Assembly: GCA_049414625.1 (NCBI GenBank)
Contig: JBMSAU010000049.1
Coordinates: 1 to 52,781 of the forward strand
Direction of reading: 5' to 3'
Length of the DNA stretch: 52,781 bases
Source of the DNA: WYEG01 sp049414625
GTDB lineage: Bacteria; Desulfobacterota; Thermodesulfobacteria; Thermodesulfobacteriales; Thermodesulfobacteriaceae
Positions 1-7,244 of the stretch are shown one piece after another. The position numbers were made by a program, and so were the translations under genes. A model generated the notes under the pieces. That model was not told the origin of the DNA and searched no databases. It saw nothing but the letters and a program-made list of their open reading frames with translations. Positions within the stretch are counted from its first letter, which is position 1; each line of letters begins with the position of its first letter.

Positions 1-242
1 CTAATAATATTAATTAATTTATATAATCCCGTGACCATATTTGTGGTCTCTAACACGCCATTAAACTCGAATCCACCCTTTTTGACATCCCGAGGCGTAA
101 GACGATGGGTCTCCCCCTGGAGACGCCGTCCCGAACGAAGTGAGGGATGCATGGCTTGCGCTCGGAAGGAAAGAGTAGGGAATTTTTTTGAACAGCCTCC
201 CTATGGGTTTATCAAAGGCCTACAAAGATTTATAATAACTAT
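1..242. other. Intergenic region with dispersed-repeat-like sequence
   Basis: I see no convincing gene here. Positions 94-145 can fold: GTCTCC at 109-114 pairs with GGAGAC at 119-124 around a 4-base loop, and GACG at 101-104 can pair with CGTC at 127-130. Read on the + strand, 124-165 gives a peptide containing RPERSEG, a pattern typical of dispersed intergenic palindromic repeats rather than of proteins. The first 30 bases are very AT-rich. Confidence 0.4.
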
Positions 243-839
243 ATGGCGCATAAGTTTGATCCCTCAATGCTTGAAAAATTAGAGGACCCTTCAAGGCTTG
301 AAATATTTAACCCAGAAGCAGTTCTAAATAAATTTGGTCTAAAAGAAGGAATGGTGGTTCTTGATGTAGGGACAGGCACAGGCTTTTACCTCCCTTATCT
401 TTCAAAACTTGTTGGTGAAAAAGGAAAGGTCTATGCGGTAGACATTGAACCGAAGCTCCTTGATTATGCCAAGAAAAGGGTTGAAGATTTAAGGCTGAGA
501 AATGTTGAGGTCCTGAAGTCAGAGGAGAATTCTATACCGCTGCCTGAAAGCTCCATAGATTTCATCTTCATGGCCTTCGTTTTTCATGAGCTTAAAGAAC
601 CGCTAAGGTATCTTGAAGAGATAAAAAGGGTTGCAAAACTGGACGCAACCCTTTTGATCATAGATTGGACAAAGATAGATAGAGACAAAGGTCCTCCTCT
701 CTCAGAAGTGTATTCTGAGGATGAGGTCAAGAATTATTTAAGAAGGGCTGGAATAGAGGTCAAGAGTATTGAGATGTTTAACAAATATGCTTATGGTATT
801 GCAGGTAAAATAAATAAGAACAAAATAAATAAGAATTAA
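243..839 (+). CDS. Class I SAM-dependent methyltransferase (UbiE-like fold)
   Basis: A 198-residue protein with the Rossmann-type methyltransferase core. Motif I reads VLDVGTGTGFYLPYLSK near residues 39-55, the acidic ribose-binding residue lies in AVDIEP about 20 residues later, and a post-II motif follows at SSIDFIFMAFVFHEL. The family methylates small molecules or proteins, and the substrate cannot be read from the sequence. The ATG at 243 has no strong ribosome-binding site. The C-terminus KINKNKINKN comes from a tandem 15-base duplication (807-821 and 822-836). The gene stands alone ahead of aspC, which has its own promoter. Confidence 0.8.
   Translation: MAHKFDPSMLEKLEDPSRLEIFNPEAVLNKFGLKEGMVVLDVGTGTGFYLPYLSKLVGEKGKVYAVDIEPKLLDYAKKRVEDLRLRNVEVLKSEENSIPLPESSIDFIFMAFVFHELKEPLRYLEEIKRVAKLDATLLIIDWTKIDRDKGPPLSEVYSEDEVKNYLRRAGIEVKSIEMFNKYAYGIAGKINKNKINKN
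807..836 (+). repeat. 15-bp tandem duplication in the 3' end of the methyltransferase
   Basis: Two adjacent copies of AAAATAAATAAGAAY lie at 807-821 and 822-836. They keep the reading frame and double the C-terminal peptide KINKN. Confidence 0.9.
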
Positions 840-872
840 CCGTAGGGTAAAGGATAAGGGTTAAAAATCGTC

Positions 873-901
873 TTGTCATGTGCACAAATTCTAAGTATAC
901 T
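873..901 (+). promoter_or_regulatory. Sigma-70-type promoter for aspC
   Basis: TTGTCA (873-878), a 17-base spacer and TATACT (896-901), 16 bases before the aspC start codon. A ribosome-binding site AAGGAGG follows at about 907-913. Confidence 0.6.
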
Positions 902-917
902 TAATTAAGGAGGTTTC

Positions 918-2117
918 ATGAGCTTTCTTTCCGAAAGGGTAAGAGGTCTTAAACCTTCCGCAACCTTAGCCATAGACGCTAAAGCTAAGGCTCTTAAAGA
1001 GCAAGGTGAAGACATCTTAAATCTTTCGGCAGGTGAGCCCGATTTTGATACTCCTGAACACATAAAAAAAGCCTGCATCAAAGCCCTTGAAGAGGGCTTT
1101 ACCAAGTATGTGGCTACCCAAGGAATTCTGAGCTTAAGAAAAGCCATCTGTCAACGAATAAAAGAGGATTATGGGCTTGATTACAGCCCTGAAGAGGTAA
1201 TTGTTACGTCCGGTGCAAAGCAAGCCATATTTAATCTCCTTTTAGCCCTTGTGAACCCTGGAGATGAGGTCTTAATACTTTCTCCCTACTGGGTTTCTTA
1301 TCCTCCGATGGTGGAGATAGCTGGAGGTATCCCAAAGATTGTTTCTTCAAGCTTTGAGAAGCGGTTTGAGCCAGACTTAACCGATGTTGAAGCATCCATT
1401 ACCCAAAGGACAAAGGGGATAATATTAAACAGCCCCTCCAATCCTACGGGGCTTATTTATAGCCGGGAATTTTATCTTGGGCTTTCTGAGATTATCAAAA
1501 AGCATGATCTTTGGGTTATAAGCGATGATATTTACGACCGTTTAAGGTTTGACGGAAAGGGGCCGGAAAACATATTAACCTTTGCAAAGGAGCTGAAGGA
1601 TAGGGTCTTTTTAGTGAACGGTGTTTCAAAGACTTACGCCATGACGGGTTGGAGGATAGGCTGGGCAGTTGGACCAAAAGTGGTGATTAAAGCCTGCTCG
1701 AACCTTCAAGGGCAAAGCACATCCCATGCTACATCCTTTGCCCAGAAAGGGGCTGAAGCGGCGCTCACTGGACCGCAAGAGCCTGTCAAGGTTATGGTTG
1801 AAGCCTTCGCAAATAGGGCTAAGGTCTTGTGCCAGGCTCTAAGAGAAATACCCGGGCTTAGGTTTCATGAACCTCAAGGTGCCTTCTATGTTTTCGTTGA
1901 CTTTTCGGCTTACTATGGCAAAAAAACCGAAGCTGGGACAGAAATTCAAAGCTCCCTCGATATGGCAGATTATCTTCTTGAACAAGCAAAGGTTGCCTTG
2001 GTTCCAGGGGTAGCCTTTGGGGATGATGCCTTTTTAAGAGTATCCTTTGCCACCTCAGAGGAAGTGTTAAAGTTAGCGGTTGAGAGAATTAAGACGGCTT
2101 TGAAAAGGTTAAAATAA
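918..2117 (+). CDS. aspC: Aspartate aminotransferase (class I/II, PLP-dependent)
   Basis: A 399-residue fold-type I aminotransferase of usual length. It transfers the amino group between aspartate and 2-oxoglutarate and feeds the aspartate-family pathways, including the lysC product further on. The PLP lysine is K238 in SKTYAMTGWRIGW. Other family residues visible are SPSNPTG (N175), DDIYD around residue 203-207, and the C-terminal substrate-binding arginine in FLRVSFATS. The start is set by AAGGAGG seven bases upstream of the ATG. Related class I enzymes such as other oxo-acid aminotransferases cannot be excluded. Confidence 0.9.
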   Translation: MSFLSERVRGLKPSATLAIDAKAKALKEQGEDILNLSAGEPDFDTPEHIKKACIKALEEGFTKYVATQGILSLRKAICQRIKEDYGLDYSPEEVIVTSGAKQAIFNLLLALVNPGDEVLILSPYWVSYPPMVEIAGGIPKIVSSSFEKRFEPDLTDVEASITQRTKGIILNSPSNPTGLIYSREFYLGLSEIIKKHDLWVISDDIYDRLRFDGKGPENILTFAKELKDRVFLVNGVSKTYAMTGWRIGWAVGPKVVIKACSNLQGQSTSHATSFAQKGAEAALTGPQEPVKVMVEAFANRAKVLCQALREIPGLRFHEPQGAFYVFVDFSAYYGKKTEAGTEIQSSLDMADYLLEQAKVALVPGVAFGDDAFLRVSFATSEEVLKLAVERIKTALKRLK

Positions 2118-2194
2118 ATACTTAAAATACTTAGAAGGAATGTGAATGAGAAGAAGCTCGCTCATTTCTCGGATTCTTTTTATTGTAATAAATA

Positions 2195-3895
2195 ATGATT
2201 GTCATTCTTGGGGTGATCACCTTTGCCATCCAGAGCTACAACACCTACTCTCAGTTCAAAAAAACCTTGATAATCGGAGCAGAGGGGATCCTCTTGCAAG
2301 GTGAAAACATCAGAAAAAACTTTGGAAGGCTTCATGAAGCAGGCGTCTTTAAAGAGCTTATGGTTAGCCTTAAAGAAAGAGCCCTTTCTGCTCAGGCAAG
2401 GGGAGATGAGGCAGAATACAAAAAAGTGGTTGCCGAATTTTTAAACATCGTGCCTGTTGTTCAGTCAATGGTGACCTTAAAGATGGGAGAAAAAGAGGGG
2501 GGATATCTCTTTAGAGCTCCCAAGGAGCATCCGCGGAACCCTGCTAACACACCGGATGATGTTGAAAAGGTTGTGCTGAAGATGTACCAGGAGGGGAAGA
2601 TTAAGGGGACCTATGTGGTTGAAGGTAAATATAAAGACCCAGCTTCAGGAAAGGAGAGAAAGGCTGTTAGGGTTTTTCGTCCTGTTGTCTTGACTGAAGA
2701 CTGCCTTATTTGCCATGGCGACCCAGCAAAATCCTATGAACTTTGGGGGAACAAAGAGGGTAAGGACCTGACAGGCGGTCGGATGGAAGGCTGGAAGGCA
2801 GGAGAAATTCACGGAGCCTTTGAGATCATTTACTTCCTTGACACGCATTTGAACAGGCTTTATCTGGTTATAGGCATCTCAGCTCTTATTACCCTCACCT
2901 TACTTTTGATTGCGGGCCTGGTTATTCATCGCTTCATGAGGGAAAACCTGCAAAAACCCTTGAGCAAGGTGATGGAGGTAGCAGAAGAGCTAGCTCAAGG
3001 AAACCTCTCCGTTAGGTTTAGCTATAATAAAGACGATGAAATAGGAAGGCTTATTTCCACCCTTGAAAGGATGAGAGGTGGGTTAGTTGAGCTTATTCAA
3101 AGGCTTGTTGAGTCTATCAAGAGTGTTTTACCAATCAGCGCAAACCTTCAGCATAAATCTCAAGATGTAGACCTTTCAGCAAACAACTTAGCTACAGTGA
3201 CTGAGGTGGTGAACCAGAAGATCGTAGAGATAAACACGAGTCTTTCTGAGGTAGCCCACTCCTTTGAACAGATGAACCTTGCCATTCAGGAGATCACAAA
3301 AAGCGTCCTTAAGACTACAAACATGACAAAGGACGCAAAGGAAAGGACCGAGATGGCTCATCAGATTGTGGAAAAGCTTCTTGAGAACAGCGAAAAGATC
3401 GGAGAAATCATTACCCTTATCAACAACATCGCCGAGGCAACTAATCTCTTGGCTCTCAATGCCTCGATTGAGGCGGCAAGAGCAGGTGAAGCAGGAAAGG
3501 GCTTTGCGGTTGTGGCAAACGAGGTTAAAGAGCTTGCAAGACAGACGCAGCAAGCTACCAAAACCATAGAAGACATGATCAAAACCATTCAAGAAAATGT
3601 TAAAGAAACTATCAGTGCTATTGAAGGCATAAAAGAGAGCGTGGCTCAAATAAACGATGCGGCAAATGTCATAGCAAGCGCAACAGAAGAGCAGACTATC
3701 ACCATCGGGGAGATGAACAACTACTTGCAAGAGAGCTCAAGGTCAACCGCTGAGATCAGTCAAACCACGGATGAACTCGTCCAGGCGGTAGAAAAACTAA
3801 GGTCCTTAGCTTCAGAAAATAGCGAAATAGCTAAAACCTTAGAAGAAATCATTAGAAAACTAAAGGAGGTAGCAGATAGATTTAAGTTTGCTTAA
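2195..3895 (+). CDS. Methyl-accepting chemotaxis protein with heme-binding DUF3365/Tll0287-like sensor (N-terminus out of frame)
   Basis: Order of parts: hydrophobic N-terminal stretch (1-13), periplasmic sensor (about 20-220) with a c-type heme motif C170-x2-C173-H174, transmembrane helix (about 222-246), HAMP (about 250-300), and a long cytoplasmic coiled coil ending in the signalling hairpin EATNLLALNASIEAARAGEAGKG. It should relay a heme-sensed redox or gas signal to CheA/CheW, and none of the che genes are in the window. The ATG at 2195 has no ribosome-binding site and lacks the usual basic start. A better start exists at 2146, with AGAAGGA upstream, encoding MRRSSLISRILFIVI in another frame; a +1 shift near 2193 would join the two. 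Confidence 0.85.
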   Translation: MIVILGVITFAIQSYNTYSQFKKTLIIGAEGILLQGENIRKNFGRLHEAGVFKELMVSLKERALSAQARGDEAEYKKVVAEFLNIVPVVQSMVTLKMGEKEGGYLFRAPKEHPRNPANTPDDVEKVVLKMYQEGKIKGTYVVEGKYKDPASGKERKAVRVFRPVVLTEDCLICHGDPAKSYELWGNKEGKDLTGGRMEGWKAGEIHGAFEIIYFLDTHLNRLYLVIGISALITLTLLLIAGLVIHRFMRENLQKPLSKVMEVAEELAQGNLSVRFSYNKDDEIGRLISTLERMRGGLVELIQRLVESIKSVLPISANLQHKSQDVDLSANNLATVTEVVNQKIVEINTSLSEVAHSFEQMNLAIQEITKSVLKTTNMTKDAKERTEMAHQIVEKLLENSEKIGEIITLINNIAEATNLLALNASIEAARAGEAGKGFAVVANEVKELARQTQQATKTIEDMIKTIQENVKETISAIEGIKESVAQINDAANVIASATEEQTITIGEMNNYLQESSRSTAEISQTTDELVQAVEKLRSLASENSEIAKTLEEIIRKLKEVADRFKFA

Positions 3896-3904
3896 GGATA
3901 AATC

Positions 3905-4489
3905 ATGGGGCTAATCTCGAAGGTTCGGGAAACTAAAGAGACTCGCGTTGAGCTTACCCTTGACCTGAGAGGAGAGTTCCTTGAAGAAACTCGGGTTCAA
4001 ACAGGAATAGGTTTTTTCGACCACATGCTTGAAACTCTGAGCTTTCATTCCGGCATACTCTTTGATCTTAAGGCTGAGGGGGACCTTGAGGTAGACTATC
4101 ATCATACCGTTGAGGATGTGGGCATTGTTCTTGGTTTAGCCTTTGATGAAGCCTTGGAGGATAGAAAGGGAATTTCCCGTTTTGGGGAGGCAACCATACC
4201 CATGGATGATGCCCTAAGCCAAGCAGTGGTTGACCTTGTTCGGCGCCCTTATTTTTATTATTCTGCTAAGTTTCCTGTATCTCATATAGGAAGCTTCGAT
4301 GTAGAGTTGATAGAAGAATTCTTCAGAGCCTTTGCCCTAAACGGGATGTTTACCCTCCATATAAGGAATTTTTACGGCAAAAATTCTCATCATATCGCCG
4401 AGAGCCTTTTTAAAGCAGTAGCTCATGCTTTAAGGAGGGCTTTACTGCCAGCCGAGGAGGCTATCTTCTCTGTGAAAGGCTCACTTTAG
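3905..4489 (+). CDS. hisB: Imidazoleglycerol-phosphate dehydratase
   Basis: A 194-residue protein of normal monofunctional HisB length. It dehydrates imidazole-glycerol phosphate to imidazole-acetol phosphate in histidine synthesis. The manganese-binding repeats are visible as DYHHTVED (about residues 62-69) and NSHHIAESLFKA (about 160-171), with FFDHML near residue 38 and DDALSQAVVDL near 101. It begins 9 bases after the chemoreceptor stop and may share its transcript. No other his gene is nearby, so histidine synthesis is scattered. Its 3' end overlaps the convergent cvpA by 9 bases. Confidence 0.95.
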   Translation: MGLISKVRETKETRVELTLDLRGEFLEETRVQTGIGFFDHMLETLSFHSGILFDLKAEGDLEVDYHHTVEDVGIVLGLAFDEALEDRKGISRFGEATIPMDDALSQAVVDLVRRPYFYYSAKFPVSHIGSFDVELIEEFFRAFALNGMFTLHIRNFYGKNSHHIAESLFKAVAHALRRALLPAEEAIFSVKGSL

Positions 4490-5017
4490 ATTAGGTCGAA
4501 GCTCCCGAGGAAGCTCATAGAGCTTCCTCGTTTTCTGGATAAACTCTACGAAGTCCTTAGGTAAAAACCCTTTCATCATGTTCAAAGTCCTGCTAACCAA
4601 AGGATAGGTTAAGGAGCGTTCCAAGGTTGCCTTTTCGCTCGGCATCGCAAGCAAGAACAAAAGATACAAAAAGGTGATAAGCAGAGTCCCTTTAACGAAG
4701 CCAAGAAGAGCCCCAAGGATCCTATCAGCGATGGTTAGATTTAAGTTCTTTAGCATAGTAAAGAGGAGAAAACCAGCTAACACAAAGGTAAAGTAGATGA
4801 TGAAAAAGGCTAAAAAGAGGCTCAAAAAGAATTGAGCCTTTGGATGGTATACAAACTTAGCTACAAATCCTTGTAGCTTTAGGGCGAACCATCCCGAATA
4901 CAGAAAAGCAACAATCATTCCTACCAAAGGAAAAAGGGCTCGCAGGAGACCACGGAAAAAACCTCGAATGACAAAGTAAAAAAGAACGGCAAGGCTTATA
5001 AAATCAAACCAAGTCAT
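4481..5017 (-). CDS. cvpA: CvpA family membrane protein
   Basis: A 178-residue integral membrane protein with about four hydrophobic segments (near residues 8-20, 28-48, 63-88 and 103-125) separated by short basic loops. This fits the CvpA/colicin V production family. The family is conserved but its molecular role is not settled. The gene overlaps the end of cysS by four bases (ATGA), so translation is probably coupled, and it is the last gene of the operon starting near 10413. Its final codons contain the hisB terminator of the opposite strand. Confidence 0.8.
   Translation of the reverse strand: MTWFDFISLAVLFYFVIRGFFRGLLRALFPLVGMIVAFLYSGWFALKLQGFVAKFVYHPKAQFFLSLFLAFFIIYFTFVLAGFLLFTMLKNLNLTIADRILGALLGFVKGTLLITFLYLLFLLAMPSEKATLERSLTYPLVSRTLNMMKGFLPKDFVEFIQKTRKLYELPRELRPNLK
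4506..4534 (+). terminator. Intrinsic terminator of hisB, inside the 3' end of cvpA
   Basis: An 11-bp perfect stem (CGAGGAAGCTC, loop ATA, GAGCTTCCTCG) is followed by TTTT. It sits 17 bases past the hisB stop and also encodes the last residues of the opposing cvpA gene. Confidence 0.8.
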
Positions 5018-6477
5018 TCTACATACCAGAAGGTTTCATCCTTAAAGTCTTTTAGCACGACTCCGTAAGCCTTAAGCTCCTCTCTAAGGCTATCGGCAAG
5101 GGCAAAGTTTTTTTCTTTTCTTGCTAAAAACCTCCTTTGGATTAGCTCCTCAACCTGCTTGACGGAGACACCCTGAAGGCTAAGCTTCCTTTCCCTTTCT
5201 TTTTTAAAGAATTCTATCGGGTCCTCTTCAGCAAGACCAAGAAGTCGCCCTACAAGCTCCCGTAGCTCCTTTATCATTTGTCTAAGCTCAACCAAGTCCT
5301 TTTTGACTAACTTTTGGCTTGCTTTGGTCACAAGTTCATAGAGCTTTGATTCCAAGGAGTATAGATGCCCAAGGGCTAAAGCGGTGTTCAAGTCGTTTAG
5401 CAAAGCTGAGAGAAAGTTTTGCTTAAAGCTAACAAAGTGCTCTTTTAGCTCTAAAAATTCCTTTGAGCTTTCTCCTTCTTTATCTGTCTTAAGCTTTAAG
5501 GCGAGGTATAAGGTTTCGTATAGATGATACACAGCCTTTTCTGTGTCCTTTAGAGCCTTTTCGCTGTAGTCAAGGGGTGAGGAGTAGTTTTGCGAAAGAA
5601 GGAAGGCTCTGATTACCTCAGGGTGATAGTTTTCAAGGAGGAACCGTGTGGTGACAAAGTTGCCAAGGCTTTTACTCATCTTTTCGCCGTCTACGGTGAT
5701 CAAACCATGATGTATGAAGTAGCGGACAAAAGGTTTTCCTGTTGCCGCCTCGCTTTGAGCAATCTCATTTTCATGATGAGGGAACTTTAGGTCCATACCT
5801 CCGCCGTGGATGTCTATCGTCTCTCCGAGGTATTTCATACTCATGGCGGAGCACTCAATGTGCCATCCCGGTCTACCCGGTCCCCAGGGACTATGCCAAA
5901 AGGGCTCGCCAGGCTTTGCCGACTTCCAAAGGGCAAAGTCAAGGGGATGCCTCTTCTTTTCAGAAGGGTCAATCCTCACTCCAGCTATCAGGTCTTCTAT
6001 CTTCCTTCCTGAAAGCTTTCCGTAGGAGGGAAATTTTTCTACCGCAAAGTAAACATCACCATCGCTAACATAGGCATAACCAAGCTCTATAAGACGTTCT
6101 ATGAGAGAAATCATCTCTGGAATATGGTCGCTTGCTCTGGGCTCAAATGTAGGGGGAAGAACCTTTAGCTCCTTCAACTCCTCTTGGTATTCTTTAGTAT
6201 ATTTTTCTGTCAGGTCCTTCCAAAAGATGCCTTCTCTGTTTGCTCGATTTATGATCTTATCGTCGATGTCAGTTATGTTCCGAACATAGATAACCTCATA
6301 GCCAAGGTAAAGAAGAAGGCGATAGAGGACATCGAAGATCACAGCCGACCTGACATGCCCAAGATGGCTGGAATCATAGGCGGTGATCCCGCATACATAC
6401 ATTGTGACCTTTGGAGGGTTTAAGGGAGTAAACTCTTCTACTTTTCGGGTCAGGCTGTTATAGATTCTTAGTTTCAT
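5014..6477 (-). CDS. cysS: Cysteinyl-tRNA synthetase
   Basis: A 487-residue class Ia synthetase that charges tRNA-Cys. The HIGH-type motif is SSHLGHVRSA near residues 36-45 and the KMSKS loop is GEKMSKSLGN near 265-274. Zinc ligands of the family are visible at VCGIT (about C28), WHIECS (about C209) and FPHHENE (about H234-E238). Length is usual. The ATG follows cooC closely and has no clear Shine-Dalgarno sequence. The junction holds a tandem ten-base repeat (AAAATGAAAC twice), so coupling to cooC translation is plausible. Confidence 0.97.
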   Translation of the reverse strand: MKLRIYNSLTRKVEEFTPLNPPKVTMYVCGITAYDSSHLGHVRSAVIFDVLYRLLLYLGYEVIYVRNITDIDDKIINRANREGIFWKDLTEKYTKEYQEELKELKVLPPTFEPRASDHIPEMISLIERLIELGYAYVSDGDVYFAVEKFPSYGKLSGRKIEDLIAGVRIDPSEKKRHPLDFALWKSAKPGEPFWHSPWGPGRPGWHIECSAMSMKYLGETIDIHGGGMDLKFPHHENEIAQSEAATGKPFVRYFIHHGLITVDGEKMSKSLGNFVTTRFLLENYHPEVIRAFLLSQNYSSPLDYSEKALKDTEKAVYHLYETLYLALKLKTDKEGESSKEFLELKEHFVSFKQNFLSALLNDLNTALALGHLYSLESKLYELVTKASQKLVKKDLVELRQMIKELRELVGRLLGLAEEDPIEFFKKERERKLSLQGVSVKQVEELIQRRFLARKEKNFALADSLREELKAYGVVLKDFKDETFWYVE

Positions 6478-6483
6478 TTTGTT

Positions 6484-7242
6484 TCATTTTAGATTTAGTC
6501 TTTCCCAAGTTTCATAGGCTTTTTCTTTCAGAAGGGAGTTTTGCCAGGAAAAAACGGGCGTCCTTGAGACCTCATATTTTAAAACCACAGGGTCTTCCGG
6601 TAAAAAGGCTAAGAGTTTTAGCCCAAATTTTTCGCAAACCTCCTTAGCATAGGATGAGAGCTCTTCAGGGACAGGCATAGAGGAACGGTTGACTATACAC
6701 CAAAGGTGTTCTACCTTTATCTGCAAGGTCTTAAGAAGGTCAGCGATCCTTCCTGCGGTCATTATCCCCCTCATGCTGGCATCTGAGACGACGATAAGGT
6801 GCTCCATCTCAAGAAGGTTTAAACGGGAAAGATGCTCCATCCCTGCTTCGTTGTCTATCACTAAATAGCGGTAGGATTTCATAAGCTTTTCAATGGCTTG
6901 AGACAAGAAGGAATGAGCAGCGCAGTAACAGCCTGGACCCTCAGGCTGCCCCATCACTATTAAGTCATAGCCGTTTCCTTCGATTATAGCTTGATGAAGC
7001 CTCATCTCTACATAGTCATACCTTGCCATAGAGTCTGGAACGCTTTTTCTTAGCTCCTCTTTTATCTCGCCAAGGGTAATGTGCACCTCCTCTCCCAAAA
7101 GTTCGTTAAGGTTTGCGTTTGGGTCTGCGTCAACCGCAAGGATAGGCTTTAGTCCCTTATCAACTAAGTAGTTTATGAGGAGTGCTGAAAGAGTGCTCTT
7201 TCCTGTTCCACCCTTGCCAGCAAAGGAGACCCTTATTGGCAT
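6484..7242 (-). CDS. cooC: CooC/AcsF-type nickel-insertion ATPase (P-loop, MinD/Mrp superfamily)
   Basis: A 252-residue ATPase. The deviant Walker A is GKGGTGKST at residues 9-17, followed by AVDADPN and YLVIDNEAGMEHLSR. The cysteine pair in GPGCYCAAHSFL (about residues 115-126) is the CooC hallmark used for metal-dependent dimerisation. Known family members help insert nickel into carbon monoxide dehydrogenase or acetyl-CoA synthase. No CODH/ACS gene lies in this window, so the client must be elsewhere. The gene lies 2 bases after the cimA stop and just ahead of cysS in the same operon. CooC versus AcsF cannot be decided from this sequence alone. Confidence 0.8.
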   Translation of the reverse strand: MPIRVSFAGKGGTGKSTLSALLINYLVDKGLKPILAVDADPNANLNELLGEEVHITLGEIKEELRKSVPDSMARYDYVEMRLHQAIIEGNGYDLIVMGQPEGPGCYCAAHSFLSQAIEKLMKSYRYLVIDNEAGMEHLSRLNLLEMEHLIVVSDASMRGIMTAGRIADLLKTLQIKVEHLWCIVNRSSMPVPEELSSYAKEVCEKFGLKLLAFLPEDPVVLKYEVSRTPVFSWQNSLLKEKAYETWERLNLK

Positions 7243-7244
7243 CT

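Noticed and set aside
31..282. 83-codon plus-strand frame over the left-end repeat
   Set aside because: Its translation is repeat-like (RPERSEG), it overlaps the methyltransferase start, and it has no ribosome-binding site.
3188..3730. Long minus-strand frame inside the chemoreceptor
   Set aside because: Cys/His-rich translation with no family pattern, fully antisense to a clear MCP signalling domain.
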